A DNA stretch of 64,000 nt, taken from the NCBI RefSeq assembly GCF_006546825.1, contig NZ_VICC01000001.1, forward strand, positions 126,191 through 190,190, written 5' to 3'. A program made the translations under genes and the position numbers. This DNA comes from Actinomyces oris. Its GTDB lineage: Bacteria > Actinomycetota > Actinomycetes > Actinomycetales > Actinomycetaceae. The notes under the pieces were generated by a model. It was not told the DNA's origin. It was given only the letters and a program-made list of their open reading frames with translations, and searched no databases. This document shows positions 49,592 to 57,055 of the stretch, piece by piece; within the stretch, counting starts at the first letter, position 1; each line of letters opens with the position of its first letter.

Positions 49592-50449
49592 TCAGAACGC
49601 CGCGACGACCGCTCCGTCGGGCCAGGTCTTGTTGATGTAGTCACGCAGCTTGTCGTCGTTGAGGAGCTTGGCGAGCTTCTTGAGGTGCTCGTTGTCCTTG
49701 TCCTCCTTGCGCACGACGAGCTGGTTGGGGTACTCCGAGTCCTTGCCGCCCTTCTCCAGGACGAGCGCGTCCTTCTTGGGGTTCAGCCCGGCGTCGATGG
49801 CGTAGTTGCCGTTGATGACCGCGGCCTCGGCGTCCGGCATCGACTTGTAGACCTGGGCGCCGTCAACCGTGGTGAACTTCAGCTTCTTGGGGTTGGAGGT
49901 CACGTCGGTGTCGCTAGGCAGCTCGGCGGACTTGTCCAGCTCAATGAGCCCGGCCTGGGCCAGGAGCTTGAGCCCACGCGCCGTATTGGCCGGGTCATTG
50001 TTGAGGACGATCGTGCCGCCCTCCTTGATCTCCTTGACGTCCTTGTAGCCCTTGGAGGTGTAGATACCCATGGGCTCGATGTGGACGTCGGCGATGGAGA
50101 CGAAGTCGTAGCCCTTCTCCTTGTTCTGCTGAGCCAGGAAGTTGGGGGTCTGGTAGAAGTTGGCAGCCAGCGAGCCGTCCTCCAGCGAGGAGTTGGGCGT
50201 CTGGTAGTCGTTGATCTCCTTGATGTCCAGCTTGATACCAGAGCCCTTGGTGAGGTTGTCCTGAACCCACTTGAGGATCTCGACGTGGGGCTTGGGGGTG
50301 GCACCGATGGTGATCGTGGCGGTGTCGCCGTCGACCTTGATGCCCTTGACCTCGCCCTTACCGGACTTGGAGCAGGCGGCCAGGGTGAGGGCGGCGGCGG
50401 TGGCCAGGCCACCGGCGATGACGGTGCGCCGGGAGATGACGGAGGACAT
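49592..50449 (-). CDS. metQ: Methionine ABC transporter substrate-binding lipoprotein MetQ
   Basis: A 285-residue NlpA/MetQ lipoprotein that captures methionine (D or L) outside the membrane. The signal sequence MSSVISRRTVIAGGLATAAALTLAAC ends in a lipobox with C26, and its RR pair could make it a Tat substrate. The mature part shows the family stretch VKGIKVDGDTATITIGATPKPHVEILKWV, then EINDYQTPNSSLEDGSLAANFYQTPNFLAQ and IADVHIEPMGIYTSKGYKDVKEIKEGGTIVLNNDPANTARGLKLL. It follows metI, with a 128-nt gap, in a leftward metN-metI-metQ operon. Confidence 0.96.
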   Translation of the reverse strand: MSSVISRRTVIAGGLATAAALTLAACSKSGKGEVKGIKVDGDTATITIGATPKPHVEILKWVQDNLTKGSGIKLDIKEINDYQTPNSSLEDGSLAANFYQTPNFLAQQNKEKGYDFVSIADVHIEPMGIYTSKGYKDVKEIKEGGTIVLNNDPANTARGLKLLAQAGLIELDKSAELPSDTDVTSNPKKLKFTTVDGAQVYKSMPDAEAAVINGNYAIDAGLNPKKDALVLEKGGKDSEYPNQLVVRKEDKDNEHLKKLAKLLNDDKLRDYINKTWPDGAVVAAF

Positions 50450-50577
50450 GGTGGTTCCTTTCGCGGGGCCGGGCGGCCCCCAGTGACGGGAGAGAGGAAA
50501 GTCTTGAACAGTGCTGGGGCCGACGGCGCAGCCGCCCGGTTCCAGGCGGATGAGCGCCTACCCGGCTGGTGATCGCC

Positions 50578-51294
50578 TCAGCGGTGGTTCACCAGCCGGC
50601 TGAGCATGTCGCCGACCAGCTGGATGATGCCGACGATGCCGACAATGACAACCACGGTGATGACCATGACGTCCACCTGGTTGCGCTGGTACCCGTACTG
50701 GATGGCGAGGTCACCCACGCCGCCACCGCCCACGGCGCCGGCCATGGCGGAGTAGCCCAGGAGGGTGATGATGGTGACGGTGGCCGACTGGATGAGGATC
50801 GGCAGGGCCTCGCGCACGAGGACCCCCCAGGTGATCTGCTGCCCGGAGGCCCCCATCATGAGGGCGGCCTCGACCTTGCCGCGGTCGACGTCGTTGATGG
50901 CCGTCTCCACCAGGCGCGCGTAGAAGGGGATCGCACCGATGGTCAGCGGCACGCAGGCCGCCTGCCACCCCAGAGAGGTGCCCACGAGCAACCGGGTGAG
51001 CGGGATGAGGGCCACCATGAGGATGATGAAGGGCATGGAGCGCCCGATGTTGACGATCTGGGAAAGCACCCAGTACAGGGTCGGGTTGCGGAACTGGCCC
51101 CGCTTGCCGGTGGAGACCAGGGCCAGCCCCAGCAGAAGCCCGAGGATGACTGTGACGGCCCCGGAGACGAAGGTCATCGACAGGGTCTCCACGAGGGCGT
51201 AGCCGAGCTTGTTCTGGATGGCCGGGTTGTCGAACCAGGTGCGGCTGCTCGGCGCGGCGGCGGCCTGGCTCAGCGGAAGGAGGATCGAGTTCAT
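50578..51294 (-). CDS. metI: Methionine ABC transporter permease MetI
   Basis: The 238-residue permease has about five transmembrane helices and the MetI signature sequence YALVETLSMTFVSGAVTVILGLLLGLALV, followed by FIILMVALIPLTRLLVG and the EAA loop EAALMMGASGQQITWGVLVREALPILIQSATVTIITLLGYSAMAGAVGGGGVGDLAIQYGYQRN. It forms the membrane channel with MetN. The ATG overlaps the metN stop (ATGA), and GGAGG precedes it. The C-terminal stop is at the end of a helix ending LSRLVNHR. Confidence 0.96.
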   Translation of the reverse strand: MNSILLPLSQAAAAPSSRTWFDNPAIQNKLGYALVETLSMTFVSGAVTVILGLLLGLALVSTGKRGQFRNPTLYWVLSQIVNIGRSMPFIILMVALIPLTRLLVGTSLGWQAACVPLTIGAIPFYARLVETAINDVDRGKVEAALMMGASGQQITWGVLVREALPILIQSATVTIITLLGYSAMAGAVGGGGVGDLAIQYGYQRNQVDVMVITVVVIVGIVGIIQLVGDMLSRLVNHR

Positions 51295-52358
51295 GAGCGG
51301 ACCTCCGCAACAATACCGGCCTTGCGCAGGGTGCTCACGGCCTGTTCGGTGTCGGACGCGGGGACGGTGACGGCCAGGCGCCCGATCTGGGCCTGCCCGA
51401 TCGTCTCGAAGACGCCGGCGGCGATGTCCCCACCGAGCTCGGCCACCATCGACATGAGGGCGACGGCGGCCGGCTGGCCCGGGTGGGCGGTGATGGAGAC
51501 GTCGATGACGCTCTCGCCGTTGGCGACGGCGGCCTCGGGCACCTTCGGGAAGGGCACGATCTCGCGCGAGAGCCGGGAGTCGACGTCGAGCACGATGTCC
51601 TCCAGGCGGCCGCTCTCCACGATCTTGCCGGCCTCGAGCAGGCTGACGGAGTCGCAGACCTGGCGGACCACGCTCATCTCGTGGGTGATGATGATGACGG
51701 TCAGGCCCAGGGTGTCGCGGACGTTCTTGATGAGGTCGAGGATGGAGCGGGTGGTCTCCGGGTCCAGGGCGGAAGTGGGCTCGTCGCACAGCAGGACGGC
51801 CGGGTCATCGGCCAGTGCCCGGGCGATGCCGACGCGCTGCTTCTGGCCGCCGGAGAGCTGGGAGGGGTAGGAGCCGCCGCGGTCGGCCAGGCCCACGAGG
51901 TCGAGCATGCGCTTGACGACCGGGTGGCGCCTCCCGCCGGGGACACCCGCGAGCGCCAGCGGGTAGGCGATGTTCTGCGCCGTGGTGCGCTGGTCCAGGA
52001 GGTTGGCGTGCTGGAAGACCATGCCGATGCGACGTCGGGCCTCGCGCAGCTGACTGGACGACAGGGCGGTCATGTCCTGGCCGGCGACGCTCACGTGGCC
52101 GCTGGTGGGGCGCTCCAGGGAGGTCAGGCAGCGCACGAGCGTGGACTTGCCGGCCCCGGAGGTGCCGACGATGCCGTGGATGGAGCCGGCGGCGACGTCG
52201 AGGCTGAGCCCGTCCAGGGCGCGCACCTCCTTGCCGCTGCGCAGGCGGTAGACCTTGTGGACGTCGCGCAGGGAGATCATGGGCTCGCTTGGAGAGCCGG
52301 ACACGTCACCGTCTTCGGACCGGCCGGACTCGGCGGTCGACTGTTCACTGGTTGTCAC
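51291..52358 (-). CDS. metN: Methionine ABC transporter ATP-binding protein MetN
   Basis: The 355-residue ATPase with Walker A GTSGAGKST (65-73), Q-loop FQHANLLDQRTTAQNIAYPL, LSGGQKQRVGIARALADDPAVLLCDEPTSALD and the H-loop ITHEMSVVRQVCD. A C-terminal NIL domain of about 80 residues (VIDVSITAHPGQPAAVALMSMVAELGGDIAAGVFETIGQAQIGRLAVTV) binds methionine and inhibits transport. I start at GTG 52358 preceded by GGAGGA; longer starts add a Pro/Arg stretch without domain. First gene of the operon. Confidence 0.95.
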   Translation of the reverse strand: MTTSEQSTAESGRSEDGDVSGSPSEPMISLRDVHKVYRLRSGKEVRALDGLSLDVAAGSIHGIVGTSGAGKSTLVRCLTSLERPTSGHVSVAGQDMTALSSSQLREARRRIGMVFQHANLLDQRTTAQNIAYPLALAGVPGGRRHPVVKRMLDLVGLADRGGSYPSQLSGGQKQRVGIARALADDPAVLLCDEPTSALDPETTRSILDLIKNVRDTLGLTVIIITHEMSVVRQVCDSVSLLEAGKIVESGRLEDIVLDVDSRLSREIVPFPKVPEAAVANGESVIDVSITAHPGQPAAVALMSMVAELGGDIAAGVFETIGQAQIGRLAVTVPASDTEQAVSTLRKAGIVAEVRS

Positions 52359-52812
52359 GTATTCCTCCATCGTTCCTGGCGGAAGCACCCGCACCATGAA
52401 GGGGGTTGCTGCAATGTCGTCGAGCCAGGTCTCTCGGTTGCTCTGGATGGCCACCAGTAACTTACGCAGCGCCGCCTTGGCGACGCAAGCGAGGCCACCT
52501 TCAAGGGACCGAGGTCACGCCCACATCGACGGCATTCCCGAAGTACGAGACGAGCCGAGCCGGGCGGGACGGGGCGGTGCGACCCGGGTTGCACGGGGCC
52601 CACTGGCCGGCCCGCTTTCGGCCCGGGCCGTTCGGGCCCCACTGGCCGGCCGGCTTTCGCTCCGCACGTGCGCCCCACCCGGCCATCACCCACCGCTCAG
52701 CCCGGACCTCAGTCCGCCCGCCGCCAGCGCTCCCGCAACATCCTGGCTATTCCCAGGTCACGTGTCGGCGCCGCTACTCGCGCCGCACAGGGCAACGTGT
52801 TTGGATCTGCTC
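52359..52812. other. Non-coding 454-nt stretch between metN and the hydrolase gene
   Basis: No gene seen. The stretch contains a repeated GGCCCACTGGCCGGC-type pattern near 52592-52650 (two 33-bp GC-rich imperfect units). Promoters for metN (leftward) and the hydrolase (rightward) should lie here. I looked for a SAM riboswitch or a methionine-repressor box and could not support one. Confidence 0.5.
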
Positions 52813-53808
52813 ATGAGTGCGACCTTGGAGCCGACCGCCCCCGACATCCTGGGAGAGCCGTGGGTGGCCCGCCGTATCCCGGTGACCGAGTCACCCACGA
52901 AGGCGCCCGGCGCCGACCACGCCGTGCTCGTCTTCCAGCGTGAGGCGGCCGGCCGGGCCAGCCGGCCCCGGCACTCGCGCGCGGTCCTCTACCTGCACGG
53001 CCGCAGCGACTACTTCTTCCAGACCCACCTGGCCCAGGCCTACCTCGACGCCGGCTTCGAGTTCTACGCGCTGGACCTGCGGGCCTGCGGGCGGGCCGGT
53101 GTCGGACACCCCTCCCCGCACGACGTGCGCGACCTGCGCGTCCATGACGAGGAGATCGCCGAGGCCCTGCGCATCATCCGCTCCGAGCACGGGCACGACG
53201 TCGTCGTCCTCAACGGGCACTCGACCGGCGGGCTGCAGGCGGTCATCTGGGCGGCCGACCACCCCGGGACCGTGGATGCGCTCGTCCTCAACTCCCCGTG
53301 GCTGGACCTGCGCGGGTCGGCGCTGGTGCGCTCCTACGGCTCGGCCTTCGTGGACCTCCTCTCGCGCCGGGACCCCGAGCGCATCATCGGTGAGCCGGGC
53401 AGCGGCGATGAGGACAACTACGTGGCGGCCCTGCACCGGCGCTGGCGCGGCGAGTGGGACTGGGACCTGGCGCTCAAGCCGGCGCCGTCCTTCCCGGTGC
53501 GGGCCGGGTTCCTGGCGGGGATCCGGCGTCTGCAGCGCGAGGTCCACCACGGGCTAGGGATCCGGGTGCCAATCCTCGTGTGCTGCTCAACGGCCAGTGG
53601 CGGCGTCAAGGCGAGCCTGGAGGAGGCGCAGCGCTCCGACGTCGTCCTCGACGTGGAGCAGATCATCGACCGCTCCCAGTACCTGGGCGACGACGTGACC
53701 GTCCGCCAGATCCCCGAGGGCGTCCACGACCTGGCCCTGTCCGGGCCGCTGGCGCGCGCCGAGTACCTTCAGGCCGTCATGCGCTGGCTGGACAACCGCC
53801 TGCACTGA
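52813..53808 (+). CDS. Alpha/beta-hydrolase fold protein, 331 aa
   Basis: The nucleophile elbow GHSTGGLQ (with the catalytic Ser), the strand VLYLHGRSDYFFQTHLAQAYLDAGFEFYALDLRACGRAG and the C-terminal HDLALSGP (probable catalytic His) define a serine-aminopeptidase/monoacylglycerol-lipase-like S33 hydrolase. The catalytic Asp is likely in the DPERIIGEPGSGDEDNYVAAL or DVVLDVEQIIDR region. It probably cleaves a small ester or amide or a lipid; the substrate is unknown. I start at ATG 52813 (MSATLEPTAPDILGEPW), as upstream codons are Arg/Pro-rich. It is a single gene, divergent from metNIQ. Confidence 0.88.
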   Translation: MSATLEPTAPDILGEPWVARRIPVTESPTKAPGADHAVLVFQREAAGRASRPRHSRAVLYLHGRSDYFFQTHLAQAYLDAGFEFYALDLRACGRAGVGHPSPHDVRDLRVHDEEIAEALRIIRSEHGHDVVVLNGHSTGGLQAVIWAADHPGTVDALVLNSPWLDLRGSALVRSYGSAFVDLLSRRDPERIIGEPGSGDEDNYVAALHRRWRGEWDWDLALKPAPSFPVRAGFLAGIRRLQREVHHGLGIRVPILVCCSTASGGVKASLEEAQRSDVVLDVEQIIDRSQYLGDDVTVRQIPEGVHDLALSGPLARAEYLQAVMRWLDNRLH

Positions 53809-53846
53809 GCGCCTGCGCTGAGTCGCTGAGCCTCAGTCGCGGCGCC

Positions 53847-54545
53847 CTAGTCGCGGAGCGCGGTGAGATGCTCGGCGAACTCGTCGCTGACCCGTTCGAC
53901 GACCTCGAGGGTGTCGAGGAAGTCGGCCATGGTGCCGTACCAGGGGTCGGGCACGTTGAGGACGCTGCGGGAGGACCCGCCTGCGGCGACCGCCTCGACC
54001 TGCTGGGTGGAGGCCGGGTCGAGCTCGCGGTACATGCGGATGCGGTCGGGCTCGGCCCCCAGGCTTGCGGCGCGGCGCTGGAGGACGTTCCAGTGGGAGT
54101 CGGTCATGGCCAGCAGGAGGTCGGCCTCGGTGATCTCGGCGTCAGTGACGCGGTGGGCGGTGTGGGAGGCGATGGCGATGCCCGTGGCGCGCGAGACGTC
54201 GTCGGCGCCGACGCCGTAGCCGGCTTCGGTCAGGACGCGGCGGGCCCGGGAGTCGATGGGGTTGCCGCGCTCCTCGTCGGAGACGCCGGCGGAGGTGACG
54301 GTCACGCCGCCCGGCCCGGAGTCGGGGATGCCGGCGGCGGCGAGGCGGTCGCGCAGGACGATCTCGGCCATGGCGGAGCGGCAGATGTTGCCGGTGCACA
54401 CCATGACGACCCGGTAGGGGCCGGCGCCGCGGCGGCCGGGCAGCGAGGCGGGCGCCGGGGCGGCTGAACCGGCGGACGCAGTGGAGGAGGCTGAGGTGGC
54501 GGAGGCACGGGCGGTCGTTTCGGTGCTGGCGTCGGAGGAGCTCAC
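53847..54545 (-). CDS. Low-molecular-weight protein-tyrosine phosphatase, 232 aa
   Basis: The P-loop CTGNICRS (C50 nucleophile, R56) in VVMVCTGNICRSAMAE, the general-acid motif DPWYG and the AEIVLRDRLA helix identify a LMW-PTP, which dephosphorylates phosphotyrosine proteins in the cytoplasm. About 43 N-terminal residues are Ser/Ala/Thr-rich and disordered. I prefer GTG 54545, 6 nt after AAGGCT, over GTG 54563. In other Actinobacteria such phosphatases reverse tyrosine-kinase signalling. Monocistronic, followed by palindromic repeat copy 9 upstream. Confidence 0.93.
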   Translation of the reverse strand: MSSSDASTETTARASATSASSTASAGSAAPAPASLPGRRGAGPYRVVMVCTGNICRSAMAEIVLRDRLAAAGIPDSGPGGVTVTSAGVSDEERGNPIDSRARRVLTEAGYGVGADDVSRATGIAIASHTAHRVTDAEITEADLLLAMTDSHWNVLQRRAASLGAEPDRIRMYRELDPASTQQVEAVAAGGSSRSVLNVPDPWYGTMADFLDTLEVVERVSDEFAEHLTALRD

Positions 54546-54633
54546 GTCCCGAGCCTTACGCACACCGAGCTCGCCTGTCCACTGACCTGTCCACTGACGC
54601 AGCCTCCGGCGTCAGGAACGGGCGCTCGCCGAC

Positions 54634-54770
54634 GGGGACATCTCACGCGTGCGGGGACACTCTCTCCCAGCCGGGGACACCCTGCGCGTGCGGGGACCGG
54701 ATTCCTGTCCCCGACGGCGTCGAATGCCCCCGTCCGGAAGGACACGCACCCGGCCGCGCAGAATGTCCCC
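54634..54770. repeat. Dispersed palindromic repeat, copy 9
   Basis: Core GGGGAC-N9-GTCCCC at 54692-54712, in the reverse orientation relative to copies 1 and 11 (its right arm GACGGCGTCGAATGCCCC is the complement of their left arm). It fills the gap between the phosphatase start and pheA end. Confidence 0.88.
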
Positions 54771-54929
54771 GCAGGCACAAGGTGAAGCGTGCGCGCGGTC
54801 GTAGGGTAGGTCGCGAGGTCGTGCCTTCAACCCTCGACAGCGCGGCATAAGGCTCGACCGCGACGGCGAGGCCTGCGCGCCGGTGTTGTACAGGCGGACT
54901 GCTCGGCCGGGCAACTGCTCGGGCCCCGG

Positions 54930-55874
54930 CTAGAGCGCGCGGCCGTCGAGGACGTCGGCGACCCAGGAGCGGGCCACGACGAAGTCCTTGTCGCTGGTGC
55001 CGGCCAGGACCGCCGTCGGGCGGGCGTCCAGCCGCGGGTAGGAGCCCAGGAACCGCACCACCGGGCAGGTGCGGTGCAGCCCGATGAGGGCGGCCTGGAC
55101 CCGCTCCTCGCGCACGTGCCCCTCGACGTCGATGGAGAAGCGGTAGCGCCCCAGGGAGTCGCCCACGGGCCGGGACTCGATGCGCGAGAGGTTGACGCCG
55201 CGGGCGCTGAACTGCTCGAGCATATCCAGCAGGGCGCCGGAGCGGTCGTGCGGGAGGTGGACGAGCAGGGTGGTCTTGTCGGCGCCGGTGGGCTCGCCGA
55301 CGCGGCCGGGCCGGGTCACCTTGACGAAGCGGGTGACGGCGTCGGGGTTGTCCGCCACGCCCCCGGCGATGACCTCCAGCCCGTACTGCTTGGCGGCCAG
55401 CGGGTTGCACAGGACGGCCTGGAAGCCGGTGTCCCCCTCGGTGGTGGCCAGCGCGCGGGCGGGCGCCGAGGTGGAGGTCCCGGCCACGTAGACGGCCTCG
55501 GGCAGGTTCTGGTGGACCCAGCCGCGGCACTGGGCCCAGGCGTGCGGGTGGGTGGAGATGGCGCGCACGTCCTCCAGGCGGGTACCGGGGCGGCCCGCCA
55601 GGACGAAGGTGATCGGCACGGCCATCTCGGCGGCGATGACCAGGGGCGTGGAGGCCACGAGGTTGTCCAACGTGGCGTTGACCCCGCCCTCGACGGAGTT
55701 CTCAATGGGCACGACGGCGGCCTCCACCGTGCGCTCGCGCAGGTGGTCCAGGGCGGTGGGCACGTCCGGGCAGGGGTCGAGCTCGACGTCGACGGGGGCG
55801 ACCTGGCGCAGCGCCATCTCGGTGAAGGTGCCGGCCGGCCCCAGGAAGGACCAGAGCGGAGCGGGAGCAGTCAT
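54930..55874 (-). CDS. pheA: Prephenate dehydratase
   Basis: A monofunctional 314-residue prephenate dehydratase: converts prephenate to phenylpyruvate in phenylalanine synthesis. The catalytic TRF motif is at 181-183 (DAVTRFVKV) and the ENSVEGGVNATLDNL block (58-72) is conserved. The C-terminal ACT domain (about 200-280), with GALLDMLEQFSARGVNLSRIESRP, binds phenylalanine for feedback control (ESRP at 233-236). The ATG lies 6 nt after TACCCT, a leaderless-type promoter. It overlaps no neighbour and is transcribed leftward. Confidence 0.97.
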   Translation of the reverse strand: MTAPAPLWSFLGPAGTFTEMALRQVAPVDVELDPCPDVPTALDHLRERTVEAAVVPIENSVEGGVNATLDNLVASTPLVIAAEMAVPITFVLAGRPGTRLEDVRAISTHPHAWAQCRGWVHQNLPEAVYVAGTSTSAPARALATTEGDTGFQAVLCNPLAAKQYGLEVIAGGVADNPDAVTRFVKVTRPGRVGEPTGADKTTLLVHLPHDRSGALLDMLEQFSARGVNLSRIESRPVGDSLGRYRFSIDVEGHVREERVQAALIGLHRTCPVVRFLGSYPRLDARPTAVLAGTSDKDFVVARSWVADVLDGRAL

Positions 55875-56087
55875 GGGCACAGGGTAGCCAGTCCGGGCGG
55901 TCGGGCCGGGGGCGGCTTGCTCCGTGGAACGCGGGGCCCTCCCGCGACGGCGCCGGTCCCGCCGCTTGGCCTGGTCAGGAGGGAACAGCCCAGGTCCGGC
56001 CAGAGCCGGGCTCCCCCAGACTCCCCCGCCGGGATGCCGCCTCCTGACACCCTCCCGCGACGGCGGCGGGCCTGGCAGGCTGGAGCC

Positions 56088-57029
56088 ATGAGTGTCTTCC
56101 GCAAGCACGACGACGGCCCGGTCTCCACCGCCCTGGAGGCTCAGGGCCTGACCTGGCTCGCCGAGGCGATGGCCGACGGCGGGGCACACGTGGTGCCGGT
56201 GACCAGCGGCCCGGGCTGGCTGGAGGAGCCACGCCTGACGACGACCAGCGTGACGCCGACCGGGGCGGAGGCCTTCGGTCGGGCGCTGGCCGTTACCCAC
56301 GCGGCGGGCGCTCCGGCCTTCGGGGCGGCGCCTCCCGGCTGGGACGGCCGGGCGCAGATGGGCCGCTCGGACATCCGGTTGCGGCCGCACGCCGTCGAGG
56401 AGGGCGAGCCGCGCCGCTGGGGCGAGTTCTACGCCGAGGACCGGATCCTGCCCTACCTGCAGCCCAGTCGGGACAACGGCTCGATCAGCGTGGGCGGGGC
56501 CCGTATCGTCGAGCGGCTGTGCGAGCGCCTGCGCGACGGCGACTTCGACACCGACCAGCCGGCCCTCGTGCGCGCCGGCGCCCGCGAGCGCGGCGCCCGG
56601 GTCGCGGTGGCCCGCACGCACGGGGACCTGTGGTGCGGCAATGTCCTGTGGACCCCGGCCGATGAGGCCGCCCAGTGGGCGCCGCCGCGGGCCGGGCTCG
56701 GACCGCAGGAGCCCGACCCCGGGCAGACACCCGCGGGCGGGGCGGCTGACGGGGCAGCCGGGCCAGCCGGCGGGCCGACGGTGGTCGGCGTGCTCATTGA
56801 CCCGATGGCGCAGGGCGCGCACGCCGAGACCGACCTGGCGGCCCTGGGCGTGTTCGGGCAGCGCTACCTTGATCGCATCTACGCGGCCTACCACGAGGTC
56901 TCGCCGCTGGCGGAGGGCTGGCGCGAGCGGGTGGGCCTGCACTCCTGGCACATCCTCATGATTCACGCCTTCCTCTTCGGCGGGGGCTATGGCGGGGAGG
57001 CGGTCGCCGTGGCCCGCCAGTACCTGTGA
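56088..57029 (+). CDS. Fructosamine kinase family protein, 313 aa
   Basis: Matches the fructosamine-3-kinase/aminoglycoside-phosphotransferase-like family: substrate lobe VARTHGDLWCGNVLW contains the catalytic-type HGDLWxxN, followed after a low-complexity insertion (about 208-239) by GVLIDPMAQGAHAETDLAALGVFG (metal-binding DP...). Phosphorylates protein- or sugar-bound ketoamines for repair of glycation. An Ala/Pro/Gly insert splits the catalytic loop and metal motif in a way not seen in short homologues. A CAGGCT box 6 nt before the ATG suggests leaderless start. Ends 26 nt before the next gene, which has its own promoter. Confidence 0.9.
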   Translation: MSVFRKHDDGPVSTALEAQGLTWLAEAMADGGAHVVPVTSGPGWLEEPRLTTTSVTPTGAEAFGRALAVTHAAGAPAFGAAPPGWDGRAQMGRSDIRLRPHAVEEGEPRRWGEFYAEDRILPYLQPSRDNGSISVGGARIVERLCERLRDGDFDTDQPALVRAGARERGARVAVARTHGDLWCGNVLWTPADEAAQWAPPRAGLGPQEPDPGQTPAGGAADGAAGPAGGPTVVGVLIDPMAQGAHAETDLAALGVFGQRYLDRIYAAYHEVSPLAEGWRERVGLHSWHILMIHAFLFGGGYGGEAVAVARQYL

Positions 57030-57055
57030 GCCGCCAGGCACCGTAGGCTGGTCGG

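Noticed and set aside
52359-52812. Possible SAM riboswitch upstream of metN
   Set aside because: No GAGGGA-type SAM-I core or SAM-IV elements could be traced on the leftward strand.
54930-57041. 703-codon frame extending pheA upstream across the fructosamine-kinase gene
   Set aside because: Only the last 314 residues match prephenate dehydratase; the upstream part is antisense to another gene.
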